A stretch of DNA of 40,563 bases from Zymomonas sp. (GTDB lineage Bacteria > Pseudomonadota > Alphaproteobacteria > Sphingomonadales > Sphingomonadaceae), in contig JAIYAJ010000544.1 in the NCBI GenBank assembly GCA_027489105.1, forward strand, positions 1 to 40,563, read 5' to 3'. The position numbers and the translations under genes are program-made. Shown here one piece after another: positions 16,890 through 24,139 of the stretch. The notes under the pieces are model-generated. The model ran no database searches. It had not been told where the DNA came from and saw nothing but the letters and a program-made list of their open reading frames with translations. Position 1 is the stretch's first letter. Each line of letters begins with the position of its first letter.

Positions 16890-17264
16890 TTGGCCGACGA
16901 CCCGAACCCCTTTGAATGGCTGGCCGTGCTGGGCGTTGGCGTCGGCACGGCTTACCGCGCCCGGCTGTGGTTTGATCCCGACAAGGGCGCTCAGTGGAAG
17001 CTGATCGCTGAGGACGTTCTCAGCTTCGGCGCGCTGGCGATGATTACGCTCGGCGTTTGTCAGGTGTTCTCCCTGCGCGATTATGCCGCTGGCCTTGTGG
17101 GCGTCGGCGCGACTATCGTAGGGCTCGATGCCTTGCGGGGTATTTTCGCGCTCGGTATCGAGCGGTTCGTGAAAAGCAACACGCCCGTCAATGACGGCAC
17201 TGGTGCGGTCCTGAGCGGCGGCTCGGCTAACGTGGACGATCCAGACGGAGGTGACGCCCGATGA
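16890..17264 (+). CDS. Holin, LydA-like
   Basis: A 124-residue protein read from TTG 16890, directly after the endolysin TAA, with GGGGG upstream. Two or three hydrophobic segments are visible: about 11-20, 43-60 (LSFGALAMITLGV) and 66-90 (AAGLVGVGATIVGLDALRGI). The C-terminal tail is acidic. Length, topology and position fit the LydA/lysis protein S group of holins, which permeabilise the inner membrane and release endolysin. The TTG start would limit expression. An ATGA overlap joins it to the next gene. Confidence 0.78.
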   Translation: MADDPNPFEWLAVLGVGVGTAYRARLWFDPDKGAQWKLIAEDVLSFGALAMITLGVCQVFSLRDYAAGLVGVGATIVGLDALRGIFALGIERFVKSNTPVNDGTGAVLSGGSANVDDPDGGDAR

Positions 17265-17632
17265 AAACCCGTAGCGCAACCATGATGTCGGCTCGCTGGG
17301 TCGGCAAAAAGCTGAACGGTGATTGGGGCTCCTATCTGTTTGACCGCGCATGGCTGGTTGTCGTGGTCACATTCACGGCGGCCTTTGCGTGGATGGGCGG
17401 TCATCAATCGGCGGTCACCGAATGGAAGCTGCGCCTCGAAAGCGTGCTGATGGCGGCTCAGATTAAGCTGGTCGATGAAATCAAGACCAACCGCGCCCTC
17501 ACCATTGAGAACGGTTGCATCGGCATGGCGATCCTCGTGCAACTCAGCCCCGATAGGTACGCCCTGCCGCAAGGGTGCGCTGAGGTCATCGCCCGCATCC
17601 CTGAGCGGACCCTTCCGGCTTACCGCAAATGA
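17261..17632 (+). CDS. Single-pass membrane protein in the lysis cassette
   Basis: A 123-residue protein from ATG 17261 with one clear membrane segment around residues 30-46 (AWLVVVVTFTAAFAWMGG), followed by a helical domain and two cysteines in the C-terminal third. It sits between holin and spanin genes, overlapping both by 4 nt. It could be a second holin, an antiholin or another envelope protein; sequence alone does not decide. Confidence 0.72.
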   Translation: MKTRSATMMSARWVGKKLNGDWGSYLFDRAWLVVVVTFTAAFAWMGGHQSAVTEWKLRLESVLMAAQIKLVDEIKTNRALTIENGCIGMAILVQLSPDRYALPQGCAEVIARIPERTLPAYRK

Positions 17633-18024
17633 ACCCCGCCGCCGTCCTCGCCTTCTTCACGTCAGGATGGGGGCGCTGGCTCGCTGCAGCGGGCGTGGGC
17701 GCGCTTATCGTGGCCGGGGCGGTGATTTATCATGGCCGGGCAGTAAGCGCCTACGGGGCCGCCCAGCGCGGTGCTGAGGCCGCCGTTTGGAAGGCTGCTG
17801 CAGCCGCCGCTGAGATTTCGTGGATGCGTCAGCGTGACGCAGCCGCACTTGCCGCATACAAGGCCGGGGTGAAGGATGCTCAGGCCCGCGCCGCCGACAC
17901 GGTTGAGCGCGAGGCCGAGACGGAAATCGTCATTCGTGAGGTGGTCAAAAATGTCCCGGCTTCGTGCGCTCTCGATCCTGCTTCTGCTGAGCGGCTTAAC
18001 GGCCTGCGCCGGAACCCCGGCTGA
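17629..18024 (+). CDS. Rz: Rz-like inner-membrane spanin
   Basis: A 131-residue protein with an N-terminal membrane segment (about 18-33, WLAAAGVGALIVAGAVIY), a long Ala/Glu-rich periplasmic helix, and the typical Rz ending CALDPASAERLNGLRR. It should pair with the lipoprotein encoded in another frame across its 3' end and fuse inner and outer membranes in the last lysis step. The start overlaps the previous stop (ATGA). Confidence 0.85.
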   Translation: MNPAAVLAFFTSGWGRWLAAAGVGALIVAGAVIYHGRAVSAYGAAQRGAEAAVWKAAAAAAEISWMRQRDAAALAAYKAGVKDAQARAADTVEREAETEIVIREVVKNVPASCALDPASAERLNGLRRNPG

Positions 18025-18277
18025 GCCGCCGCGCTTCGTCCCGGTTGACACCGCGCCGGACTGCCAGCCGCCCGCCGACCTCATGGTCAAGCCGACCGTC
18101 CCGCTCGTGAAGGCGGGCGTCTTGCCCGGCGAGCAGATCGCCCGCGACGGCACCGCCCTGACCGTGATGGCCCGCGACTTCTACGCCCTGCAAACGTGGG
18201 TTCTCGTGCATTGCACTCGCGCCGCGCCCAGCGCCCTCAATGAAGCGCCCGGCTGGCTGAGCCCGGCGCTGGGCTAA
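17951..18277 (+). CDS. Rz1: Rz1-like outer-membrane spanin lipoprotein
   Basis: A 108-residue lipoprotein from ATG 17951, overlapping the Rz gene by 74 bp in a different frame. The signal peptide LRALSILLLLSGLTAC ends in an LTAC lipobox, followed by a Pro-rich segment typical of Rz1. It is longer than lambda Rz1, with a C-terminal extension containing MARDFYALQTWVLVHC. The overlapping arrangement is a hallmark of two-component spanins. It is the last late gene before the terminator. Confidence 0.85.
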   Translation: MSRLRALSILLLLSGLTACAGTPAEPPRFVPVDTAPDCQPPADLMVKPTVPLVKAGVLPGEQIARDGTALTVMARDFYALQTWVLVHCTRAAPSALNEAPGWLSPALG

Positions 18278-18330
18278 AACGCGCCCACGGGGCTCCTATA
18301 GCGTCTCAGATTTGGTGCGTTGAGGGCGTT

Positions 18331-18359
18331 GCCCAGCCGCCGCTGAGCGGTTTTTGGGC
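18331..18359 (+). terminator. Terminator of the late operon
   Basis: CCGC-tga-GCGG (18340-18350) is followed by TTTTT (18351-18355), and an outer stem GCCCA/TGGGC (18331-18335, 18355-18359) can lengthen it. It lies about 55 nt after the last late gene and before the convergent leftward genes. Confidence 0.65.
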
Positions 18360-18400
18360 TTTTAACCGGATTTTTACTGTGCCCTCGGTGCGGTGATTGA

Positions 18401-18429
18401 GAGGGGCCATCCTGACTGGTTGGCCCCTC
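18401..18429. terminator. 9-bp G+C hairpin between convergent operons
   Basis: GAGGGGCCA (18401-18409) pairs perfectly with TGGCCCCTC (18421-18429) over an 11-nt loop. There is no T-run on the forward side, so it may act as a backup or bidirectional element in the 207-bp non-coding gap 18278-18484. Confidence 0.45.
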
Positions 18430-18433
18430 CCCT

Positions 18434-18510
18434 CCCGGGCGGGTCCAATCGTAACAAAAGCGGTCACTGAAACGGCGTGCTTTGTTACGATTGCACCGGG
18501 TCCGCCCGGC
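18434..18510. repeat. Long imperfect inverted repeat at the convergent junction
   Basis: CAATCGTAACAAAAGC (18446-18461) is matched by GCTTTGTTACGATTG (18479-18493) with one bulged A; outer arms CCGGGCGG and CCGCCCGG extend it imperfectly. It covers the end of the leftward gene at 18485. It could be a bidirectional terminator or a recognition site. Confidence 0.5.
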
Positions 18511-18829
18511 GGCGCGGCGCATAGAGCGGCAAAGCCCGGCCAAGCCGGGTGAGGAAAACCAAGGTGCGGTCAGCTTCCATGTGAGCGGTCACTGCACCGC
18601 AGCCGATCAACTCACTCAGCCCGGCGAACTCGGCGTCAGAAAGGTTGGCCGGGAGCCTGAGAGGTGGCGGGCCGGGGTTGAAAACCGCCCGGCTGAGCAA
18701 GGCCCCGGCCTCCTCGCTCAAGTCGGTTGAGGCCGATGCTTGCATCGGCGCTCGAGCGGGTGTTGCCAAAAAGACGCCGTAAGCAACCCCGGCGACACCC
18801 ACGATAAGCAGCAAAACGTCGCTGCTCAC
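18485..18829 (-). CDS. Membrane-anchored protein, paralogue of the next gene (18826-19194)
   Basis: A 114-residue protein with an N-terminal membrane segment (VLLLIVGVAGVAYGVFLA) and a soluble domain from about residue 35. The soluble part has LSEEAGALL, then PG, then ELIGCGAV and FLTRLGRALP. The same spacing is found in the neighbouring product, so these are tandem paralogues with a winged-helix-like pattern. It is the last gene of a leftward operon. No known family was recognised. Confidence 0.78.
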   Translation of the reverse strand: MSSDVLLLIVGVAGVAYGVFLATPARAPMQASASTDLSEEAGALLSRAVFNPGPPPLRLPANLSDAEFAGLSELIGCGAVTAHMEADRTLVFLTRLGRALPLYAPRRRADPVQS

Positions 18830-19194
18830 TGCATGGCCTTGTTGATGCCGCCGAGCCTCATGCGGCCAAGCGGGGTGAGGGTGAGCGAAATCAAGAGGTC
18901 CGTGTTAGCCGTGCCTTCGGCTTCCGCGAGCCCGAGCCGGATCAATTCGCCCGCCTCAACGACTTCCGTGTAGTCAATCGGCACGCGGTCGCCCGGCTCC
19001 GTTGTGAACTGTAAGAGCAGGGACACGGCGTCATCGCTCAGTGCGTTGGGCCCTGTGCCTTTGATTTCATCCTCAACGGGCCTGAGCGTGAAAAGGACTG
19101 ACATGACGGCAAGCATGAGCAGGACAATCACGATCACCGTGGTTGTCGTCTGCGCGTTGAACGTCTCAAGGTAGGCGATGGCGCTCTCGATCAT
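18826..19194 (-). CDS. Membrane-anchored protein with winged-helix-like domain
   Basis: A 122-residue protein with a membrane segment at about 18-40 (TVIVIVLLMLAVMSVLFTL) and a soluble domain containing LSDDAVSLLLQF, AGELIRLGLAEA and SLTLTPLGRMRLG. The last motif ('LT.LGR') is typical of short winged-helix proteins in which a strand follows the recognition helix. Its 3' end overlaps the paralogue at 18829. Membrane-tethered DNA-binding-like pairs are unusual in phage; the function is unknown. Confidence 0.78.
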   Translation of the reverse strand: MIESAIAYLETFNAQTTTTVIVIVLLMLAVMSVLFTLRPVEDEIKGTGPNALSDDAVSLLLQFTTEPGDRVPIDYTEVVEAGELIRLGLAEAEGTANTDLLISLTLTPLGRMRLGGINKAMQ

Positions 19195-19436
19195 GGGACT
19201 TCCTCAGCCTTAAGCCACGCCACAAAAGGATGGTTGAGGGCGGCGTAGCGTTGACCCTTAACCTCGGCAATTTCTTTGGATGGGTGAGTGTGATTTCCGT
19301 AGAACTTTGAGCCCTCAGCGCGGACAGGTGCACCCGGCGCTTGGCACTCAATCATGGCCCGGTAAAGGTTGCGCCATTTCTTAGCGGGCGCAAGGCGGGT
19401 GACGTTGCGGGGATCAAAGGTGGTGCTATCGGTCAT
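19191..19436 (-). CDS. Hypothetical protein, early leftward operon
   Basis: An 81-residue protein. ATG 19436 is preferred over one 27 nt upstream because GCGAGG is better placed and it minimises overlap with the preceding gene. Visible features are KKWRNLYRAMIECQAPGAP and a C-terminal HPFVAWLKAEE helix. It overlaps the next gene by 4 nt. No family recognised. Confidence 0.68.
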   Translation of the reverse strand: MTDSTTFDPRNVTRLAPAKKWRNLYRAMIECQAPGAPVRAEGSKFYGNHTHPSKEIAEVKGQRYAALNHPFVAWLKAEEVP

Positions 19437-19722
19437 TGCGAATAAGCCTCGCGCTTGGGTCATAGGCCCGCTTCAAAATATGCTCCATGATTTCCGTGCC
19501 TGTCATTTCGGCGCTGGCCCACACGCCGAGCGCCCGGCCATCGGCATAGAACTCGCGCCATTGAAGATGCTCATAGGTGATAGCCGGGATGGGGCTTTCA
19601 TCATCAAGCCTCGCCCTGAGCGGCGTCAGCGTCGTGGTTGCCAAGGTGATGTATTCGCGGTGGTGAGCGAGCCGTTGACCTTCGCGCTGGCCGCTCACCA
19701 CGTAACCCTCACGGCGCGTCAC
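19426..19722 (-). CDS. Hypothetical protein, early leftward operon
   Basis: A 98-residue protein starting at GTG 19722, which overlaps the upstream TGA (GTGA) and has GAGGGG eight nt before it. It contains EYITLATTTLTPLRARL and a C-terminal MTGTEIMEHILKRAYDPS. A longer reading from 19791 would lie almost wholly within the preceding gene. Function unknown. Confidence 0.68.
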   Translation of the reverse strand: MTRREGYVVSGQREGQRLAHHREYITLATTTLTPLRARLDDESPIPAITYEHLQWREFYADGRALGVWASAEMTGTEIMEHILKRAYDPSARLIRNDR

Positions 19723-20030
19723 GAATTGCACCCCTCTGTCATGGCGCGAGCATAGCGGTCGGCGGCGCGGGTGGCCCAAGCGGTCAGCCATTTGTCATAG
19801 GCCGCGTGGTCAAGCAGGGCCAGACCGAGGCCGCTCACGCACATCGCCTCAGGGTGAGCCGCGCCGAACTCTTTGATGCGCTCGTTGTTCCAGAGGATGA
19901 AGCCCGTCATGGTGCCGCCCGGCCAATCACGCTTGTCGTCGGCCATTTGCTGCTCCATCGTATTGCATCGCGAGCGGGCATAGTTGACGTAGCGGGGGTT
20001 CGCTTTTTCGTGGTCGTAAGCGGCGGACAT
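19719..20030 (-). CDS. Hypothetical protein, early leftward operon
   Basis: A 103-residue protein with a Trp-rich centre (DWPGGTMTGFILWNNERIKEF) and C-terminal helices (DKWLTAWATRAADRYAR). Its ATG overlaps the preceding stop by one base. Short proteins like this are common in early regions; no known family was seen. Confidence 0.7.
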   Translation of the reverse strand: MSAAYDHEKANPRYVNYARSRCNTMEQQMADDKRDWPGGTMTGFILWNNERIKEFGAAHPEAMCVSGLGLALLDHAAYDKWLTAWATRAADRYARAMTEGCNS

Positions 20031-20185
20031 TAGCGGTTCTCCATCTTGACGCGGACGGTGCGGCGCTTGTTGCCGACGCGGACCTCAACCATGCCCTGAG
20101 ACGACACGTCCCTCATGGCCTCCCACTCACCGTCACGACATTTGCGCTCAAACACGGCGGCGGTCACTGTTTGCATGGTCATCAT
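20030..20185 (-). CDS. Small basic protein, first gene of leftward operon L1
   Basis: A 51-residue protein starting at ATG 20185, eight nt after AGAGGAG and just downstream of the 20207 promoter/operator. A longer reading from 20224 would begin inside the promoter, so the short one is chosen. It ends with a basic beta-like segment (VEVRVGNKRRTVRVKM), which could bind nucleic acid. Function unknown. Confidence 0.7.
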   Translation of the reverse strand: MMTMQTVTAAVFERKCRDGEWEAMRDVSSQGMVEVRVGNKRRTVRVKMENR

Positions 20186-20206
20186 GGTGTCGGCTCCTCT
20201 TGTTGT

Positions 20207-20241
20207 GGAAATATATTCCATCAAGCCGCGCTCGCAGTCAA
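20207..20241 (-). promoter_or_regulatory. Leftward promoter/operator of L1
   Basis: On the minus strand TTGACT (20236-20241) is followed by a GGAA-N5-TTCC palindrome (20207-20219) holding an ATATA core. The spacer is 18 nt to AATATA or 20 to TATATT, so the exact -10 is uncertain. A/T-rich TTTTTTTCC lies upstream. An almost identical block precedes the 24777 gene. Confidence 0.6.
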
Positions 20242-20244
20242 GCC

Positions 20245-20661
20245 CTATTTGGAAAAAAATTCACAACGCAAAATCAACGCCGCTCGACGCCGCCGGGTCG
20301 CGGTCGGCAAGCCGTCCAGTGTTGCCCGCGCCTTCTCAGGCAAGCCCCGCCCGGCATAGCCAACCCTCAGCCGGGTAAAGAGCCCGATGGGCAACGCGCC
20401 CTTGTCCAGATTGCATTGGCGGCACGCGGCGCAATAGTTCGCCTCGGTGTCCTGACCGCCGAGCGCGACGGGCTTGATGTGGTCTAGCGTCGCCCGCGCG
20501 CCTTCCTCCTCGTAGATGAACGGGTGAGCGCAGTAGTAGCAGACGCCGCCCTGTCGCCACGCCATCTCCTCGCGCCAAAGGCTTCTGAGGATGTGCGCGG
20601 GCACATGCTCCTCGCCGCCCCAAGTGTTGCACGTTGCGATGAACTTAGGGCTGGACCTCAC
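20245..20661 (-). CDS. HNH endonuclease
   Basis: A 138-residue HNH nuclease starting at GTG 20661, overlapping the upstream stop. It has CYYC and ACRQC zinc-binding pairs flanking LDHIKPVALGGQDTEANYC, the beta-beta-alpha metal core with the catalytic His. The C-terminus is basic. It could act in packaging, recombination or as a homing-type nuclease. It ends just before promoter L1, so it belongs to the operon that starts at 25025. Confidence 0.85.
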   Translation of the reverse strand: MRSSPKFIATCNTWGGEEHVPAHILRSLWREEMAWRQGGVCYYCAHPFIYEEEGARATLDHIKPVALGGQDTEANYCAACRQCNLDKGALPIGLFTRLRVGYAGRGLPEKARATLDGLPTATRRRRAALILRCEFFSK

Positions 20662-20828
20662 GGCTTGGGAGCCCCGTGGGCTGACCTCTCGGCGTGCCTG
20701 AGCGCGGCCCTCAGTGACGACGCCTTGAGCGTCACCACGTCATCGCCGTCAAAGTGGGCGATGTATTCGAGCAGCGTCTTGTGAAAGACGGCATCAATCT
20801 TGGGATCATGCTCAGCGGTCGCCATCAT
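20658..20828 (-). CDS. Small acidic/helical protein
   Basis: A 56-residue ORF between two HNH genes. Start ATG 20828 (or 20825) is followed by MATAEHDPKIDAVFHKTLL and FDGDDVVTLKASSLRAALR; the TGA overlaps the HNH GTG start. It fills an otherwise empty 160-bp gap, with overlaps on both sides typical of this operon, which supports it as a real gene. Function unknown. Confidence 0.65.
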   Translation of the reverse strand: MMATAEHDPKIDAVFHKTLLEYIAHFDGDDVVTLKASSLRAALRHAERSAHGAPKP

Positions 20829-21196
20829 CGGTCCCTTCTGACAACGGTTCCGTCGAACCGCTTTGTGTGCGTTTTCTGGAAGCCCCGGCTCTGCAGCCGA
20901 CGCCCCGGTTTCTTGCCCGGCGGCTCTCCGCCGTTCAAGCGCCGCTTCTCAAGCCGGATCATTTTCGCCTTCGCGGTCGCGTTTTTGCGCGTCTTGATGA
21001 GGTGGCAGTCGTCATGCTTCGCGAACAGATTGTCCTCGGTGTCCGGCCCGTCGAATTGCAAATCGTGCCCGTGGTCGAACTGGATTTTGTCGCCGGGCAT
21101 GAACCGCTCGCCGCACCCCTTGGCCGCGCAACGGCCTTCCTGCCTGAGCAGGATACGCGCTTTCTCCGCCTTGCCGATATGACGCCGCTTGGTCAT
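20825..21196 (-). CDS. HNH-like endonuclease
   Basis: A 123-residue basic protein. CAAKGC near the N-terminus, then QFDHGHDLQFDGPDTEDNLF, then KHDDCHLIKT fits an HNH core with His, Asn and a final His, plus a Cys that could complete a zinc site. The Lys/Arg-rich C-terminal half suggests DNA contact. It overlaps the upstream gene by 4 nt. It is distinct from the 20245 HNH gene. Confidence 0.8.
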   Translation of the reverse strand: MTKRRHIGKAEKARILLRQEGRCAAKGCGERFMPGDKIQFDHGHDLQFDGPDTEDNLFAKHDDCHLIKTRKNATAKAKMIRLEKRRLNGGEPPGKKPGRRLQSRGFQKTHTKRFDGTVVRRDR

Positions 21197-21630
21197 GCGC
21201 CGAGCATCGCCTCAACCTCGCGCCTGATTTGCGTTGGCGGCATTTCGTCCAGATAGTCCTCGCTCACCACGCGCGTCACGCGGTTGAGAAATTCTCGAAA
21301 CTCCCGGTCGTCGGTCGCGTCAAACGCGATGGACTTCGGCACCTCAACAAGCCCGCGCTTGGTCTTGATCGTGGTGACGTGACCGACGCGGATTTTCAAA
21401 ACGTCGCTGATGTTCTCAGCCGTGAAATCGCCGCGCACGCTCTCGGCCAAGAGCCCGCACAGCTTCCAATAGAAGCGGTGCAGGCGGACGTTTCGAGCGA
21501 CGCCCTTGGACTTCATTTCGACAAGCGCGCCCACCTTAAGGCCGCGCATGAACTCTCCCGCCGCCTCGCTCATAGGAACGAGCCCGGCCTCTGTCCTCTT
21601 GAAGAACAGCTTCTCGTCGCGCGCCGCCAT
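21193..21630 (-). CDS. DUF1367-like recombination-region protein
   Basis: A 145-residue protein with features seen in DUF1367 proteins: VGALVEMKSKGVARNVRLH, HRFYWKLCGLLAES, then VPKSIAFDATDDREFREFL and a C-terminal helix. DUF1367 proteins lie in recombination/nin-like regions of lambdoid phages and are biochemically unknown. Nearby nucleases fit that setting. Assignment is by remembered motif, so moderate. Confidence 0.7.
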   Translation of the reverse strand: MAARDEKLFFKRTEAGLVPMSEAAGEFMRGLKVGALVEMKSKGVARNVRLHRFYWKLCGLLAESVRGDFTAENISDVLKIRVGHVTTIKTKRGLVEVPKSIAFDATDDREFREFLNRVTRVVSEDYLDEMPPTQIRREVEAMLGA

Positions 21631-21633
21631 GAC

Positions 21634-21945
21634 CTACCGCGACGATTTGACGGTCGCGGCGAGGTGGGCGCGGGTAACGGTGCTTGGGTCGTGCGCCGAG
21701 TTCGGGACAATGTAGATCACTTGGCCGTAGTGAGCGCCCGCCGGGGCCATGACCTCGCCGTGACCATAGCGGTGTTCGGAAATCAGGCGGCGGTCTGCGC
21801 CATAGAACCTGACCGCGTTGCCGCCGCCGTATGAGAACCACTTGCCGGGGCTCGCGGGTTGCTTGCGAAGGTGAAGTTCGCGCACCGGGCGGACCAGTGC
21901 GGACGTGCTGACCATGAGGTCGTGTTTAAGCTGGCTGGTTGTCAT
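21634..21945 (-). CDS. Hypothetical protein
   Basis: A 103-residue protein. ATG 21945 is chosen over 21981 because GAGAGGGG lies upstream and it reduces overlap with the nuclease gene. It is basic at the N-terminus and contains GKWFSYGGGNAVRFYGADRR and APAGAHYGQVIYIVP, which look like a small beta domain. Function unknown. Confidence 0.68.
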   Translation of the reverse strand: MTTSQLKHDLMVSTSALVRPVRELHLRKQPASPGKWFSYGGGNAVRFYGADRRLISEHRYGHGEVMAPAGAHYGQVIYIVPNSAHDPSTVTRAHLAATVKSSR

Positions 21946-22693
21946 AGAGCGCGCGGCCCCTCTCTTTTGTGGCGTCATCATCCCAAAGGTAGGACGTAAA
22001 GTCCGGCACGAAAAAGGACGCCGCCTCCTCCGCCGTCTCAGATTTCGCCAGCACGTTCCGCAGGGCGCGGGCCGTCCGGCGCATGTCGATCAAGCCCTCG
22101 CTGATTTGCTCGGGTTGAAGCGCCTTCATCATCGTTTTCGTCGGGCTTGCATAGAGGATGTAGCCGGGCACCTTCTCCGCTTTCGAGTAGCCGGAAAGCT
22201 GCAAGACGTGGTTCTTGGGCACCTCAGTCGGCATGCGCTTGACCGTCTTGAGGTCCACGAGCAGGCCCTCGAACTTGTAATCCAGATAGCCGACAACGGG
22301 CACCTCGGCACCGTCAAGCCACACCTCAATCTTTGACTGTCGGCTGAGCGGCTTCGGAAGGTGAGCGGTCGCCCGCGTCGCCTGTCCAAGCATCATCCCG
22401 ATCAGGGCGCGCTGCTCCTCGTGGGCCTCGTCGCACTGACCGCCCGTGTTGAGCGCAAAGTTCGTGTGGGCAATCTCAAGCGCCTGCATGAGCGTGTCAG
22501 GCGTCCGGCGGTCGGCATATAGCCAATGATCCAAACCCGCCTCCACGGCCCGGCCACGAAATACAGCCGGGTCACTAGAGCGGGGCCACTTGAGGAGGTA
22601 GCGGCCCACCCACAGGGCGGGCTGCTGAGCGAAAAGATTGAGCGACGACGCCGACAAGTTCTTGACGCCGTGCCGCTCAAAAGGATCGAGCAT
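21926..22693 (-). CDS. PD-(D/E)XK nuclease (RecB/exonuclease type)
   Basis: A 255-residue nuclease of the PD-(D/E)XK superfamily. N-terminal SASSLNLFAQQPALWVGRYL and FRGRAVEAGL, then PVVGYLDYKFEGLLVDLKT (the Asp...Asp-x-Lys metal site) and NHVLQLSGYS (the Gln/Tyr motif) form the usual order. It lacks the Cys cluster of Cas4, so it is better described as a RecB-like or lambda-exonuclease-like enzyme. With the neighbouring coiled-coil protein it suggests a recombination or DNA-end-processing module. Confidence 0.87.
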   Translation of the reverse strand: MLDPFERHGVKNLSASSLNLFAQQPALWVGRYLLKWPRSSDPAVFRGRAVEAGLDHWLYADRRTPDTLMQALEIAHTNFALNTGGQCDEAHEEQRALIGMMLGQATRATAHLPKPLSRQSKIEVWLDGAEVPVVGYLDYKFEGLLVDLKTVKRMPTEVPKNHVLQLSGYSKAEKVPGYILYASPTKTMMKALQPEQISEGLIDMRRTARALRNVLAKSETAEEAASFFVPDFTSYLWDDDATKERGRALYDNQPA

Positions 22694-22697
22694 GACC

Positions 22698-23933
22698 TCA
22701 CTCCGCCGGGGCGGAATAGTCGATGGTCATGCGCTCGATAAGGCCCTCGCTGACCGCCTTGACGACGCTGAGCGCGTCGCCGTGGCTGAGGAGGCATTTC
22801 GCCACGAGCGCGTCGGTGACAGATTTTGTCACCCCGTCCCGATGGCGCTTGCTCCTCGCGCGCCTCTGAGCCGCCTTCTCAGACGCCACACGCTCGGCCT
22901 CGGCCTGACGTTCGGCTTCGGCGCGCTCGGCATTAAGCCGGGCCTCCGTCTCTGCTGCAGCCCGGCGCGCGGCCTCCTGAGCAATCTCGGCGTCGCGCAC
23001 GGCCTGAGCCGCCGCCGCGTTCGCCCGGTCAATCTCGGCCTGTGCGGCGCGTGCCGCCTCCTCAGCCGCCGCACGCTCGGCCTCCTGAGCCTCAGCCGCC
23101 GCCCGTGCTTCGCGGTCGCGCTCAGCCTGAGCCGCCGCCTCCGCATCGAGCCGGGCCTGACGCTCGGCCCTCAGTTCGGCCAACTCCCGCGCTTGCTCAG
23201 CCGCGACCCGTGCGGCTTCCGCCGCCGCCGCCTCAGCCGCGACCCGCGCCGCTTCCTCGCGCTCCGCCGCCTGACGCTGCAACTCGGCAAGCTGGCGCTC
23301 AGTCTCCTCCCGGGCGACCGCCGCAGCGTGATGCGCCCTGAGGAAGTTCTGATACCCGGCCCACGTCGCCGCCCACTCCGCGACGCGCTCACCGATGACG
23401 GCCTCGTCCACGACAAAGGCGTTGCACGCCTCAATGCGTGCGGCCCATTCGGCGGCGGTGCCGTTGATATTGAGCATGGCCTCAGCAATGCCCGCGAACA
23501 GTTCGTTGCACTGCTGCTCGCGCAACTTCTCGGCCTCCTCCCAATCGGTCAGCGGCTTGCGGACGGCCACGGCGAGCGCGTCAAACTCGTCCTCAATCGT
23601 CTTTGAAAGGTTGCCGATGTTCTTGATATAGGCGCGAGCATCCTCAGTGAGCGACTTGCCCGCCGCGACGATGGCGGTCTTGCTGCGCCTGACCTTCATC
23701 GCCAGCGCCCGCGTCGCCGCGCGCGTCTTTTCGGTGGTCATGTCCGGAACGTGCGCCGCAATCTCCGCCCTCATTTCAGCGAGGAGCGCAGGCAGTTTTT
23801 CCGGTGCCTCAAAGATGACCGCCGGGTTCGCTTCCACGGCGGGCAAGAGAGAGGTCGCGATGTTCTGGCTGGCGGCGGCGTGTGCGGCCTGAGCCTCGGC
23901 GTCCCTGACGGCCTGTGTGCTGCCGTCGCTCAT
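22698..23933 (-). CDS. Large coiled-coil protein of the recombination module
   Basis: A 411-residue protein. Residues 1-200 form a helical domain with KVRRSKTAIVAAGKSLTEDA and VRKPLTDWEEAEKLREQQ. Residues about 205-360 are an Ala/Glu/Arg coiled coil. The last 50 residues are a small domain (CLLSHGDALSVVKAVSEGL). Similar proteins beside phage exonucleases are often mislabelled TolA or cell-envelope proteins because of the coiled coil. The N-terminal pattern recurs in phage recombination regions; partnering the nuclease is plausible. Confidence 0.78.
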   Translation of the reverse strand: MSDGSTQAVRDAEAQAAHAAASQNIATSLLPAVEANPAVIFEAPEKLPALLAEMRAEIAAHVPDMTTEKTRAATRALAMKVRRSKTAIVAAGKSLTEDARAYIKNIGNLSKTIEDEFDALAVAVRKPLTDWEEAEKLREQQCNELFAGIAEAMLNINGTAAEWAARIEACNAFVVDEAVIGERVAEWAATWAGYQNFLRAHHAAAVAREETERQLAELQRQAAEREEAARVAAEAAAAEAARVAAEQARELAELRAERQARLDAEAAAQAERDREARAAAEAQEAERAAAEEAARAAQAEIDRANAAAAQAVRDAEIAQEAARRAAAETEARLNAERAEAERQAEAERVASEKAAQRRARSKRHRDGVTKSVTDALVAKCLLSHGDALSVVKAVSEGLIERMTIDYSAPAE

Positions 23934-24139
23934 GCGTGGCCCGCCTGCAGGATTTCAAACGCCTCGGCGCGATAACGCGCGGCGGTGGCAAAGTGCCGCT
24001 CGGCGTCATAGGGCCGATGTTCCTTCATGGCCTCGGCCCCATAGGCGTCACGGGCGCGAGCCCGCTCCAAAAGTTCCTCAGGGGGCGCGGCCATCTCTTT
24101 CGTTCGCCGGGCGGCGATCAGGCAGTCATTCTGCGACAT
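23930..24139 (-). CDS. Small helical protein
   Basis: A 69-residue protein from ATG 24139, with AAAGGA upstream, overlapping the next gene by 4 nt. Nearly all helical: PPEELLERARARDAYGAEA then AERHFATAARYRAEAFEIL, a two-helix pattern. A longer reading from 24262 lies in another gene. No family recognised. Confidence 0.68.
   Translation of the reverse strand: MSQNDCLIAARRTKEMAAPPEELLERARARDAYGAEAMKEHRPYDAERHFATAARYRAEAFEILQAGHA

Noticed and set aside
18278..18484. tRNA or small RNA gene in the non-coding gap
   Set aside because: I see terminator-like hairpins but no cloverleaf, T-loop GTTCRA or promoter; nothing supports an RNA gene.
21926..22693. Phage Cas4
   Set aside because: It has the PD-(D/E)XK core but only one visible Cys, so not the four-Cys iron-sulfur site of Cas4, and no cas genes are nearby.
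22638..23606. Forward frame of 322 codons opposite the coiled-coil gene
   Set aside because: Arg/Leu/Pro/Gly-rich shadow of a repetitive coiled-coil sequence; the minus strand fits the operon spacing and has the recognisable N-terminal domain.
22698..23933. TolA or cell-envelope integrity protein
   Set aside because: The likeness is only the Ala/Glu/Arg coiled coil; there is no membrane segment and the setting is a nuclease/recombination operon.
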